Shown piece after piece: positions 35,733 through 44,777 of a stretch of 64,000 bases of DNA. A program made the translations under genes and the position numbers. Within the stretch, counting starts at the first letter, position 1; each line of letters begins with the position of its first letter. Source of the stretch: CAWJLE01 sp963843645 (GTDB lineage Bacteria > Chloroflexota > Anaerolineae > DAOTYC01); NCBI GenBank assembly GCA_963843645.1, contig CAWJLE010000001.1, positions 1,302,001 through 1,366,000 on the forward strand, read 5' to 3'. Below the pieces are notes generated by a model. That model was not told where the DNA came from. It made no database searches and saw only the letters and a list, made by a program, of their open reading frames with translations.

Positions 35733-36596
35733 TCATTCGTTCAATTTGAAGCTGGCCATCCGCTTGCGGAACTCATCCGCCTCGGCGGCCGGCATGCCGT
35801 AGAAGTGCTCCTTCGACGGGAACCGGTGATTGCGAACGTCGTCCACGTACTCTTTGTAGGCTTCAGTGCAGATCTCTGCGACCTGGGCGTACTTCTTCAC
35901 GAACTTCGGCGTGAAGGCCTGGAACAGGCCGATGGCGTCACCGGAGATCAGTAGCTGACCGTCGCAGTGGGAGCCGGCGCCGATGCTGAGGATAGGGATC
36001 GGCAGCGCCTTCGTGACCTGCTCGCCGACTTCGTCGGGGATGCCTTCGAGCAGAATCATGTGCGCGCCCGCTTCGTACACGGCCACTGCATCCTCAACGA
36101 TGGCCATGGCGGAATCAGCGGACCGGCCCTGCGCCTTGAAGCCGCCGAGCACACCACTGGACTGCGGAGTCAGCCCCAGGTGACCGATGGTCAGGATTCC
36201 GGCTTCGACGATGGCCCGGATCTGCGGCGCAACGCGCTTGCCGCCTTCCAGCTTGATCGCGTCCATGTCGGCTTCCTTGAGGAAGCGCACCGCGTTGCGG
36301 ACTGCATCCTCGGGGCCCGTCTGGTACGAGCCAAAGGGCATATCGCCGATGACGAAGGTATTCGGGGCGCCGCGCCGCACGGCCTGGCAGTGCCGGATGC
36401 AATCGTCCATCGTCACGGGAATGGTGCCGTTGTAGCCCAGGACGATCATACCCAGGGAATCACCCACCAGGATCATATCCATGCCGGCTGCTTCCTGGAA
36501 AGAGGCCTGCGGGAAATCGTAGGCGGTCATCCAGGTAATCTGTTCGCCGGTTTCCTTCATCTTGCGAAAGTCGAGAATCGTCTTCTTCTTCGGCAT
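35733..36596 (-). CDS. panB: 3-methyl-2-oxobutanoate hydroxymethyltransferase
   Basis: Makes ketopantoate for pantothenate and CoA synthesis. 287 residues, all conserved regions present: WMTAYDFPQASFQEAAGMDMILVGDSLGMIVLGY (Mg-binding Asp), DMPFGSYQ, AIKLEGG, IGHLGLTPQS, ILLEGIPDEV and GAGSHCDGQLLISGDAIGL. ATG preceded by CAGGAGGAAAC. Lies 91 bp downstream of the uncharacterised gene on the same strand; panC and panD are not in the window. Frame intact. Confidence 0.96.
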   Translation of the reverse strand: MPKKKTILDFRKMKETGEQITWMTAYDFPQASFQEAAGMDMILVGDSLGMIVLGYNGTIPVTMDDCIRHCQAVRRGAPNTFVIGDMPFGSYQTGPEDAVRNAVRFLKEADMDAIKLEGGKRVAPQIRAIVEAGILTIGHLGLTPQSSGVLGGFKAQGRSADSAMAIVEDAVAVYEAGAHMILLEGIPDEVGEQVTKALPIPILSIGAGSHCDGQLLISGDAIGLFQAFTPKFVKKYAQVAEICTEAYKEYVDDVRNHRFPSKEHFYGMPAAEADEFRKRMASFKLNE

Positions 36597-36687
36597 TGTT
36601 TCCTCCTGAAGTGTTGGTTTGTGATTGCGAAAGATGCCAGACGGCGGCTGCCGTATTTCAGCCGATGCTCGTGATGCCCGCGCCGCC

Positions 36688-37638
36688 TCAGGGCTTCGGA
36701 ATGGCCAGGTCCGCAGTGCCCAGCGGCGACATGGTGGCCGTAGGGAAGTTCTCCTGAATCAGCTCGTGAATGATCTGGGCGTGTTTGACCTTCTCACGCG
36801 CCCAGGCGGCGAGCATCTGCGGATCGACCCACGGCTTGTACAGCGCGCCCGGCCCGGCCGCGCAGGCCGGCCCCGGCTCGATTTTGTAATAGCAGGGCGC
36901 ACAAAGGCGCACCATCTCCGGCGCGTCGTAGAAGCGATTGAACCCGCCGAACGATTCGGTCAGGAAGACGTGCAGATCCAGCGGAATGTCCACCGATTGG
37001 CGGATAGACGCGAGCTGCGGCAGCGACAGGTCGCCGACCGGGTTGAACGTGCTCGCTCCCAGCGACTGGAGGAGCTTCCCGCCTGCCCCGGACGCGTGTC
37101 CGGCGTAGATCGACACCTTGAAGCCGACGTCCGCCGGAATGTCGCCATTCTGCTTGAGTTGCTGCAGCAGCCACAGCAGCCCCTCGTCGATGACCAGGAA
37201 GCCCCGGAATCCGAGCTCGATACCTCGCATGATGTCGGCGATCACGTACGAGAGCTGATCGGAGCCCCGAAAACGCAGCCCTGACAGGCCGCCTTCCGGC
37301 GTCGCGACCTGGCGCCCTGTGTCCCACGCCGAACGGGGACCGGGGGTCAAGATGACTTCCAGCTGCGCGTCCGCAGCCATCTGGGCGAAATCCCGCAATT
37401 CGGCCCGGTCCAGCAAGGTCGCGCCCATTACCACGGAAATAGCGCGGTGGATGGGTACTTTGCGCTTGTTCATCTCGTCGATCATGGCTTCGAGGACGTT
37501 GGGACGCTCGATTCCCGAGATTTCCATGCGATACCAGCTGCCGTCCGGGAAGCGCTTCGTGCTGGTAGGCAGATCGTAGGCATCACGACCCGGCACGCCA
37601 GACTTCTGGATCATCCGTGCGATCTTCTCCATCTCCAT
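36688..37638 (-). CDS. Uncharacterised protein, possibly TIM-barrel (U32-peptidase-like)
   Basis: 316 residues, intact, soluble. I do not recognise a firm family. A central run (LEVILTPGPRSAWDTGRQVATP, GIELGFRGFLVIDEGLLWLLQQL, LLQSLGASTFNPVGDLSLPQLASIRQSVDIPLDLHVFL) has the alternating strand/helix rhythm of a TIM barrel. Near the end lies a Cys-rich loop (RLCAPCYYKIEPGPACAAGPG) that could bind a metal or Fe-S centre. Weak resemblance to U32-type proteins. Upstream of panB in the same direction and divergent from mevalonate kinase. Confidence 0.55.
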   Translation of the reverse strand: MEMEKIARMIQKSGVPGRDAYDLPTSTKRFPDGSWYRMEISGIERPNVLEAMIDEMNKRKVPIHRAISVVMGATLLDRAELRDFAQMAADAQLEVILTPGPRSAWDTGRQVATPEGGLSGLRFRGSDQLSYVIADIMRGIELGFRGFLVIDEGLLWLLQQLKQNGDIPADVGFKVSIYAGHASGAGGKLLQSLGASTFNPVGDLSLPQLASIRQSVDIPLDLHVFLTESFGGFNRFYDAPEMVRLCAPCYYKIEPGPACAAGPGALYKPWVDPQMLAAWAREKVKHAQIIHELIQENFPTATMSPLGTADLAIPKP

Positions 37639-37774
37639 TGATGTTGTGTCCCCCTTTGAGGCTCTATGATCTCCTGTGTAGGCCGAGCGCTATTCTAACA
37701 CCGCGCTCTGTGTTCGTCAAGTCACAATCGACCGCGCCGTGGTCCCATTTTTCGCATCGTGAACCGCGAACGCC

Positions 37775-37803
37775 TTGCTACCGGGCAGGCCTTATGCTAT
37801 ACT
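37775..37803 (+). promoter_or_regulatory. Promoter for the mevalonate kinase operon
   Basis: TTGCTA at 37775-37780 and TATACT at 37798-37803, spacing 17 bp, 29 bases before the start codon of mvk. The rest of the divergent gap 37639-37774 shows no other feature. Confidence 0.6.
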
Positions 37804-37832
37804 CCGCTGAGTATTTGAGGCGTGGAGAAGCC

Positions 37833-38762
37833 ATGTCGTGTGCGTACGCTCCAGGCAAGGCGATATTGTTCGGCGAGCATGCGGTCGTCTACGGGCGTCC
37901 GGCCATCGCCGTGCCCATCGAGAAGGTCAGGGCGCGGGCCGCGGTGACTGCCGGCGATTGTGGGTCGGGACTGGTGGTTGCGGCCAAGGACCTCGACCGC
38001 ACCTATGCCCTCCGCGATGCTCCGGTGGACGACCCGCTGCGGGCGATCACGCTGAATACTCTCGCCCACCTGGGAAAGCGGCCCCCACTCGACCTGCTGA
38101 TCGAGGTGACCTCGACGATTCCGATCGCGTGCGGGCTGGGCAGCGGCACGGCAGTGTCGACCGCCGTTGCGCGAGCGCTGGCGGCGCATTTCGGAGTGAT
38201 CTTGCCCAATACGGCCGTCTCGGACCTCGTGTTCGAGGTCGAGAAGATTCATCACGGCCGGCCTAGCGGCATCGACAACACCGTGGTGACTTACGAGCAG
38301 CCGGTCTACTTCATCAAGGGTCAGACCATCGAGACCTTGCGGGTCGCTAGGCCGTTCTTGCTGCTGGTGGCCGACACCGGCGTGTGCAGCCCGACCCGCG
38401 TCGCCGTGAACGATGTATGCGAGGGATGGAACTGCGAACCCGAACGCTACGAGCGGCTGTTCGATCGCATCGGCGCCATCGCGGATCAGGCGCGTCGTGC
38501 CATCGAGCGCGGACAGGTTGAGCTGCTGGGGGGCTGGATGGACGAGAACCAGGCGCTGCTCCGGGAAATCGACGTCTCCAGCCCCGAGCTGGATCGACTC
38601 GTTGCAGCGGCAAAGCGTGCGGGAGCCCAGGGTGCGAAGCTTGCTGGCGCGGGGCGAGGCGGCAACATGATTGCGCTGGTGTCCCCGGAGACCGCACAGG
38701 CTGTCGAGGCGGCAGTTCGGGCGGCCGGCGCGTGCAGGGTGATCGTCACTGAAGTCCGCTGA
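37833..38762 (+). CDS. mvk: Mevalonate kinase (GHMP family)
   Basis: Phosphorylates mevalonate at O-5. 309 residues from the ATG at 37833 (GTGGAGAAG upstream). GHMP motifs: start SCAYAPGKAILFGEHAVVYGRPAIAVPI (mevalonate-kinase signature), PIACGLGSGTAVSTAVARAL (ATP loop), KIHHGRPSGIDNTVVTYEQPVYF with the catalytic Asp, and AKLAGAGRGGNMIAL. It begins an apparent operon with the UbiX::UbiD fusion 21 bp later and then murJ. The classical later enzymes (phosphomevalonate kinase, diphosphomevalonate decarboxylase) are not in this window. Confidence 0.93.
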   Translation: MSCAYAPGKAILFGEHAVVYGRPAIAVPIEKVRARAAVTAGDCGSGLVVAAKDLDRTYALRDAPVDDPLRAITLNTLAHLGKRPPLDLLIEVTSTIPIACGLGSGTAVSTAVARALAAHFGVILPNTAVSDLVFEVEKIHHGRPSGIDNTVVTYEQPVYFIKGQTIETLRVARPFLLLVADTGVCSPTRVAVNDVCEGWNCEPERYERLFDRIGAIADQARRAIERGQVELLGGWMDENQALLREIDVSSPELDRLVAAAKRAGAQGAKLAGAGRGGNMIALVSPETAQAVEAAVRAAGACRVIVTEVR

Positions 38763-38783
38763 CCCGCGGACGAGGAGATGTCG

Positions 38784-40686
38784 ATGAAGATTTGCGTTGC
38801 TGTTACCGGCGCATCGGCTGTTGTGTTGGGGCAGCGCGTGCTCGAGAATCTTCGCGAACACGAGGTTCACCTGATCATTTCGGAGGCCGCCCACCGGGTG
38901 ATTGCCATCGAGATGAACCCAGGGGCAGATTTCCCGGCCCAGTTCGAATACGATAACCGGGACATCAGTGCGCCGCTCGCCAGTTCCTCGTTCCTGATCG
39001 ATGCTATGGTCGTGGCGCCGTGCAGCATGAAGACGCTGGCCGGCATCGCCCACGGCTACTCCGACAACCTGATCCTCCGGTCTGCGGAAAACTGTCTGCG
39101 TCTGAATCGCAGATTAGTATTGGTGCCCCGCGAGACGCCGCTGAGCCTAAGCGCGATCGAGAACATGCGGCAGGCGAAGCTATCAGGCGCCATCATCCTC
39201 CCCCCCACTATGGCGTATTACTACGAGCCGAAGTCGCTGGACGACGTGACCGATTTCTTCGTGGGCAAGATTTTGGACGCTTTGGGCGTCCAGCATCATC
39301 TGTTCAAGCGATGGCAGGGTGTCGTAGATGACGAGGAAGACGAAATGAGTCTGCGAAGCTTTGTCGAGGAACTGCAGCGGGACAGCCGGCTGACGATCGT
39401 TGATACAGAGGTGGACCCGAACCTCGAGCTGGCCGGCGTCATCTTTGCCCTCCAGGGCAAGCCTGTGCTCTTCCCACACGTGAAACGCGAGGGCTACCGT
39501 GTGGTCTCGGGCGTATGCGGCAGCCGTGACCTCTTTGCCCTGGCGCTGGGAGTGGATCGCGCGGATTTGGTGCGCACCATGGCGCGCGCTCTCGACCATC
39601 CCGTTGCGCCGGACGTGATCTCGGACGTCGAAGCGCCGTGCCGAGAAGTCGTCGAGCCGGACGTGGACCTCAATCGCCTGCCGATCCTGACGCATACGTC
39701 GCTGGACGGCGGTCCGTACGTTACGACGGGCATCGTCGTCGTGCGGGACGAGGAGTTCGGCTTGAATGCCAGCTTCCATCGCCTGATGCAGATCGGACCG
39801 CGCCAGTTCACGGGACGGATCATCGAGGGTCGGGGGCTGCACACGGCGTTCGGCAAGTCCACGGGGGATTTGCCCGTCGCCATATGTGTCGGGAATTCCT
39901 TGCCGGTCCTGCTGGCGGCGGCCATGTCGCCGGCCAAGGGCGTGAACGAGCTGCAAATTGCCAACGCGCTGCAATCGATGCCCATCACGCGCTGCCTGGG
40001 ATCGGACCTCTGGGTCCCGGCCGAAACGGAGATCGTGCTGGAAGGGCGGCTGACTCACCGAATTCGTGGACGAGGGACGGTTCATTGACCTGACGGGCAC
40101 GCTGGATTACGTGCGCCGGCAGCCGATCTTCGAGATCGACCGCGTGACTCATCGCCGGGCCCCGATCTTCCAAGCTTTACTGCCCGGGGGCGCCGAGCAC
40201 AAACTTCTGATGGGTATGCCGCGCGAGCCGACCATCTACACCGAGGTCAGCCGCGAGTGCGACTGCCGCAACGTGTACATCACGCCTGGCGGTACCTCCT
40301 GGCTGCACGCGGTCGTGCAGATCGAAAAGCAGCACCCGGACGACGGCCGGCGGGCCATCGAGGCGGCCTTTCACGGGCACACCTCCCTGAAGCACGTCGT
40401 CGTCGTGGATACGGACGTCGACCTGTTCGATGCGGCGGACGTGGAGTGGGCTATCGCCACGCGGTTCCAGGCTGACCGAGACCTGGTCGTCCTGCACGAT
40501 CAACCGTCCAGCTCGCTGGACCCGTCAGCCAGCCACCTGCCCGGAGCCAAGGCGCGGACCAGCAAAATGGGGCTGGACGCGACGATTCCCTGGACGGCCC
40601 CGGACGGATCTCTGCTGAGCCCGGAAACCAGGTCATCCTTTCGTCGGGTCGCGTATCAACCGGTTGATTTGAGGAGATACCTTTGA
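38784..40686 (+). CDS. UbiX::UbiD fusion: flavin prenyltransferase joined to a UbiD-family decarboxylase, one frameshift
   Basis: Residues about 1-185 are a UbiX domain that makes prenylated FMN: MKICVAVTGASAVVLGQRVL, VAPCSMKTLAGIAHGYSDNLI, LVLVPRETPLSLSAIENM. From about 190, without a stop, comes a UbiD domain: MSLRSFVEELQRDSRL, LPILTHTSLDGGPYVTTGIVV, NASFHRLMQIGPRQ, ELQIANAL, and after an extra C near 40057 EFVDEGRFIDLTGTLDYVRRQPIFEI, GMPREPTIYTEVS, LKHVVVVDTDVDLFDAADVEWAIATRFQAD and KMGLDAT. The UbiD part looks like the archaeal subgroup (from memory). About 633 residues. Start 38784 is six bases after GAGGAG; ATG 38778 is too close. Next to mvk, a trans-anhydromevalonate-phosphate decarboxylase role is plausible. 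Confidence 0.85.
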
Positions 40687-42284
40687 CGCCGACGGACCTG
40701 GCGCAAGCCTCCGGCAGCGCCAGTGCTGAGCGAGCCGGAGTTGCGCGAGCGGCCGGCGTCATCGCATTGGGGAACGTGTCCAGTCGTGTGCTGGGCCTCT
40801 TCCGTGTGACGTTGATCGCCGGCTTGTTTGGTGCCACGGGCCTCGTGTCCGCCTACCAGGTGGCTGCGACTGTCCCCACGATGATCTACGACCTCCTGAT
40901 CGGCGGCATGCTCAGCTCCGCGCTGGTGCCCGTGTTCAGCGAGTACGCGGCGGCGAAGGACCGCCAAGAACTGGGTCGTCTGGTCAGCGTCATCCTGACC
41001 CTGGCCGTTACGATCATGCTCGTGATCGTCGTGGTTCTCGAAGCCTTTGCCCCGCAGGTAGCCGGCCTGCTCGGGGTCGGTTTTACGCCGGAATTGCGCG
41101 CTGTCTCCGTTCGGTGTATTCGCATCGTGACGATTGCGCTGTTCTTCTTCGCGCTGTCCGGCATCGTTACCGGCACACTCTACACGCTGAAGCGGTTCAC
41201 CTATCCGGCGTTTGGTGCGGCTGCTTTCAATGTCGGTATCATCGTCTCCGCGGTCGTTCTCTACAGGTGGTTGGGCATCTATAGCCTCGCCGTGGGCGTC
41301 GTCGTTGGGAGTCTGCTGCAGCTGGCGATTCAATTGCCCGACCTGCGCCACCTGAGGTTGGGGCTGTACTTCGATTTCTCGCATCCCGCCGTGAGGCGCA
41401 TCGTGAAGCTGTACCTGCCGGTTCTGGCCGGCCTCCTCGTCAGCCAGATCCAGGTAGGCATCGATCGCAACCTGGCTTCTCAGACCGGCGAGCAGAGCAT
41501 CGCGTGGATGCAGAACGCGACCACGCTCATCCAGTTCCCCCATGGCCTGGTCGCGGTGGCCATTTCACTGGCGGTGTTGCCTTCCCTATCCCGTTTCTAC
41601 GCCTTGAAGGATTGGGGCGGTTACCGGAAAACCCTGGCGCTGGGACTGCGCATGGTGCTGATGCTGATCGTCCCGGCGGCAGTGGGGTTGTTCATCCTCT
41701 CGGGGCCCATCATCCAGCTCATCTTCGAGCACGGGAGGTTTACACCGGTGGACACGGCCTGGACGGTCTTGGCCCTGCGCTATTACCTGGTGGGCTTGAT
41801 CTTCGCCTCCATCGATTGGCCTCTGAATTACGCGTTCTACGCGCGCCAGGATACGCTGACTCCGGCGCTGGTTGGCGTGTTCAGCGTCCTCGTTTACCTC
41901 GGGGTCGCGCTCACGCTGCTGCCGACGATGGGCATGATCGGCCTGGTTCTGGCCGACTCGATGAAACAATTCAGCCATGCGATCACGATGTTGGCCCTGA
42001 CGTATCTGCACCTGGGCGGCCTGGAGAATCGACGGATGATCCTCGCCGGCGGCAAAACTGTGGTCACGTCGGCCGTGATGGGGCTCGTCATCCTGGCCGT
42101 GATGCGTTGGCTGCCGGCGTATCTCGTCTTCGGCAAGCTGCTGAACGCCCTCCTGCTGGTGGGGATCGGCGGGGGCCTCGGGCTGGTGGTTTACTTCGTG
42201 TGCGGTGCGCTGCTGAGGCAAGAAGAGATCATCATGCTGTGGCGCACTGCCCGCAGTCGTTTGCCGCTTCCTTCGAAGGGTTAG
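40683..42284 (+). CDS. murJ: Lipid II flippase MurJ/MviN
   Basis: Polytopic exporter-fold protein of 533 residues with about 14 hydrophobic helices, flipping lipid-linked peptidoglycan precursors. Typical MviN stretches: VIALGNVSSRVLGLFRVTLIAGLFG, YQVAATVPTMIYDLLIGGMLSSALVPVFSEY, SQIQVGIDRNLASQ, FPHGLVAVAISLAVLPSLSRF, LIFEHGRFTPVDT and LNYAFYARQDTLTP. TTG start overlaps the UbiD stop (TTGA), with GAGGAG upstream, so it is in the mvk operon; it consumes an isoprenoid-linked substrate, which fits. Frame intact. Confidence 0.94.
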   Translation: MTPTDLAQASGSASAERAGVARAAGVIALGNVSSRVLGLFRVTLIAGLFGATGLVSAYQVAATVPTMIYDLLIGGMLSSALVPVFSEYAAAKDRQELGRLVSVILTLAVTIMLVIVVVLEAFAPQVAGLLGVGFTPELRAVSVRCIRIVTIALFFFALSGIVTGTLYTLKRFTYPAFGAAAFNVGIIVSAVVLYRWLGIYSLAVGVVVGSLLQLAIQLPDLRHLRLGLYFDFSHPAVRRIVKLYLPVLAGLLVSQIQVGIDRNLASQTGEQSIAWMQNATTLIQFPHGLVAVAISLAVLPSLSRFYALKDWGGYRKTLALGLRMVLMLIVPAAVGLFILSGPIIQLIFEHGRFTPVDTAWTVLALRYYLVGLIFASIDWPLNYAFYARQDTLTPALVGVFSVLVYLGVALTLLPTMGMIGLVLADSMKQFSHAITMLALTYLHLGGLENRRMILAGGKTVVTSAVMGLVILAVMRWLPAYLVFGKLLNALLLVGIGGGLGLVVYFVCGALLRQEEIIMLWRTARSRLPLPSKG

Positions 42285-42327
42285 GTGGTGGGAGGTCGAG
42301 GCAAAACTGGCTCTGTGCCCGCTTTCG

Positions 42328-42356
42328 TTGACCTCGAACATAACTGAGTGTATAAT
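42328..42356 (+). promoter_or_regulatory. Strong promoter with a long leader before radC
   Basis: TTGACC at 42328-42333 and TATAAT at 42351-42356, exactly 17 bp apart. The next good start codon is 42635, so the transcript would have an untranslated leader of roughly 270 nt. Confidence 0.65.
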
Positions 42357-42362
42357 AATGGC

Positions 42363-42634
42363 ACAATTCATGGTGAGACTGATGAGTGCATGAGCCGGCC
42401 ACAAGTTGTACACGTGACGTTATCCCCTCCGGACAACGAGAAGTCGCCGTTACAGTTGAGACCCAGACTGCCCTGCACGACCCAGATCGTCGCCAGGTGG
42501 AATATGGTCGTGCCCTGTTGAAGTGTTCCCAAACTGTGGTGCGCCGGCAGGCAGGTGGAAGAATGCCACGCTGATTGCCGGGGCGACAGGGCAGAAGCGT
42601 GTCGGGCTGAGAATCTGCGCCAGGAGTGTGCCTG
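42363..42634 (+). ncRNA. Candidate structured leader RNA or small RNA upstream of radC
   Basis: No credible protein in this 270-nt gap. Complementary pieces: CTGCCCTG near 42464 with CAGGGCAG near 42586, flanked by TGAGACCC and GGGCTGAG; CACGACC near 42477 with GGTCGTG near 42507; and CCGGCA near 42543 with TGCCGG near 42575, enclosing GTGG/CCAC. Together they give a closed multi-arm fold. It does not match the SRP, RNase P, tmRNA or cobalamin cores I know. No terminator before radC. Confidence 0.35.
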
Positions 42635-43345
42635 TTGGTTGTCGACCCGGTCGAGTATCGTCCGACGATTCACGATCTGCCAGAAGGCGAGCGTCCGCGC
42701 GAGCGACTGGAGCACCGTGGAGAGTCGGCGCTGAACAACACGGAGCTGCTGGCTATCTTGCTTCGCACCGGGATCCCCAACGAGAACGTGCTGCACGTTG
42801 CGGAACGGCTGTTGGCGAAGTATCACGGCCTGGGCGGCCTGGCGCGCGCCGGGTTCAGTGAGCTGGCGCAGGAACGCGGCCTGGGCGCGGCCAAGGTCGC
42901 GCAGATCAAGGCGGCGTTGGAGCTGGGCAGGCGATGTGTCTCCGAATCGCCGGAGACTCGCCCGCAGGTTACGTCGCCTGCGAGCGCGGCCAACCTGCTG
43001 CAGGCGGAGATGGGCTTGCTGGATCAGGAGCACCTGCGCACGATCCTGCTCGACACGAAAAACCGGGTGCTGAGCGTCAACACGGTGGCGGTGGGCTCGC
43101 TGAACGCGAATCACGTGCGGATCTCAGAAGTGTTTCGGGAAGCGATCAGAGCCAATTCCGCTTCCCTCATCGTGGCCCACAACCATCCGTCGGGTGACCC
43201 CACGCCGTCTCCGGAAGACGTCGCGGTAACGCGGCAGATCGTCCAGGCTGGCGACCTGATCGACATCAAGGTGCTGGATCATCTCATCTTCGGCCGGCAG
43301 CGCTTCGTCAGCCTCAAAGAGCGTGGATTGGGCTTCGGCCCCTAG
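42635..43345 (+). CDS. radC: RadC family protein (JAB/MPN domain)
   Basis: 236 residues: N-terminal UPF0758 helix-hairpin-helix part (DLPEGERPRERLEHRGESALNNTELLAILLRTG, ARAGFSELAQERGLGAAKVAQIKAALELGRR) and a JAB1/MPN domain with the metal site HNHPSGDPTPSPED. Despite the name, a role in DNA repair is not established for the family. TTG at 42635 is eight bases after CAGGAG; a GTG at 42626 overlaps that site and is less likely. Frame intact. Confidence 0.9.
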   Translation: MVVDPVEYRPTIHDLPEGERPRERLEHRGESALNNTELLAILLRTGIPNENVLHVAERLLAKYHGLGGLARAGFSELAQERGLGAAKVAQIKAALELGRRCVSESPETRPQVTSPASAANLLQAEMGLLDQEHLRTILLDTKNRVLSVNTVAVGSLNANHVRISEVFREAIRANSASLIVAHNHPSGDPTPSPEDVAVTRQIVQAGDLIDIKVLDHLIFGRQRFVSLKERGLGFGP

Positions 43346-43408
43346 ACTTAACCATATTTGGACGTGATTCTTGAATCTGGAGACACCCTGAAGGAGGGAT
43401 TCACTACA

Positions 43409-44680
43409 ATGGCGTATCCGAAAATGAGCATCGTCACCCAGCCGCTCTACGTGGCTCCCATCAAGGACATTCCTGCAAAGGTCCGTGATGAGGTTCGGAA
43501 TCTGAATCTGCAGGGCAAGCTGCCGGCGGGCAGCGAGGTGGCCATCGCTTGCGGTAGCCGTGGCGTGGCTAACATCGCCCTGGTCACGAAGACCGTCGTG
43601 GAAGAGGTGAAGGCGCTGGGCTGGAAGCCGTTCCTCGTGCCGGCCATGGGCAGCCACGGTGGGGCGACGGCCGAAGGCCAGATCGAGGTCCTGAATGGCT
43701 ACGGCATTACCGAGGAGTACTGCGGCGCGCCGATCCGTTCGTCGATGGAAGTCGTCACTCTGGGCACTACGGAGCTCGGCACCCCAGTCTACTTCGACAA
43801 GAATGCCAGCAAGGCTGCGGCGACCATCGTCATCAACCGCGTCAAGAAGCATACGGACTTTTTCAGCACGTGGAGAGCGGCCTGATGAAGATCTGCGTCA
43901 TCGGCCTCGGCAAGCAGACCCAGGCGCTGGCGGTTCACGCCTATGGGGCCTACGGCTTGCGCGTGCTCCTGCCGCCGGTGGCCCGCATGATTATCGAGAA
44001 GGCACCGATCCTGTTTGGCCTGGCGCTGCTGGAAGACGGCATGGAAAACACGACCGAAATCCATGGCATCATGCCGCAGGACATCGAGAAGACCGAGACC
44101 GAGCTGCTGAAGAAGGCCATTTCCTACATGGCTCGCCTGCCGTTTGACGAGATGGATCTGCTCCTGGTGGAGCGTATGGGCAAAGAGATCAGTGGGTCCG
44201 GCATGGACACCAACGTGATCGGCCGGATGGCCATTCGCGGGCGAGCCCGAGTTCGAGAAGCCGCGGGCGCGCTGGCTGGCGGTCCTGGACCTGACGCCGG
44301 GGGCCCATGGCAACGCCGCCGGTTTGGGTCTGGCCGACTTCACCGTCAAGCGGTTGGTCGACAAGATCGACATGGAAGCCTTCTATCAGAACGTCATCAC
44401 ATCCGGCTTCCCGGAACGCGGCAAGATTCCGCTCACGCTGGAGACCGACCAGCAGGCCGTGGAGCTGGCGTTCCGCCTGATGGGCGGCGTCAAGCCAGAA
44501 GAGGCGAAAGTGGTCCGCATCTGGGACACGCTGCACCTCAGCTACATGCAGGTCTCTGAGTCGCTCCTGCCGGTGGTTCGCGGCCGCCAGGGCTTCGACA
44601 TCTTGCCGGGCAGCGAGGAGCTAAGCTTCACGTCGGACGGCAGCTTGAAGCCGATCGACTGGAAAGCCTGGATCCACTAG
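43409..44680 (+). CDS. LarA-like (DUF2088) protein, two frameshifts
   Basis: Related to the nickel-dependent lactate racemase N-terminal family but of a different subgroup. MAYPKMSIVTQPLYVAPI, VAIACGSRGVANI, PFLVPAMGSHGGATAEGQIEVLNGYGI, TIVINRVKKHTDF, then in another frame HVESGLMKICVIGLGKQ, LLLVERMGKEISGSGMDTNVIGR, and after a second shift RGEPEFEKPRARWLAVLDLTPGAHGNAAGLGLADF. Shifts near 43866 and 44243. ATG at 43409 follows AAGGAGG. Length joined about 423. The lar accessory genes (larB, larC, larE) needed for the Ni-pincer cofactor are absent here. Confidence 0.82.
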
Positions 44681-44722
44681 ACTTCGCGAGACTTCCGAAG
44701 CCGGGCGATTTCCGGAGTTTTG

Positions 44723-44755
44723 AGACTTCCGAAGTTTTCAAAACTTCGGAAGTCT
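44723..44755. repeat. Dispersed palindrome, copy 2 (ACTTCCGAAGTT family)
   Basis: AGACTTCCGAAGTTTT (44723-44738), a central C, and AAAACTTCGGAAGTCT (44740-44755) form a perfect 16-bp inverted repeat. A decayed partial copy (GAGACTTCCGAAG) precedes it at about 44689-44700. Same core as the copy at 14235-14263. It lies between the LarA-like gene and the next gene in an apparent operon. Confidence 0.8.
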
Positions 44756-44777
44756 GAGTTTCCTGCGGAGGGATTAC

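Noticed and set aside
42386..42574. 62-codon ORF in the radC leader
   Set aside because: No ribosome site, no family, and it overlaps the self-complementary segments; more likely non-coding.
42363..42634. SRP RNA, RNase P RNA, tmRNA or cobalamin riboswitch upstream of radC
   Set aside because: None of their conserved cores could be found on either strand.
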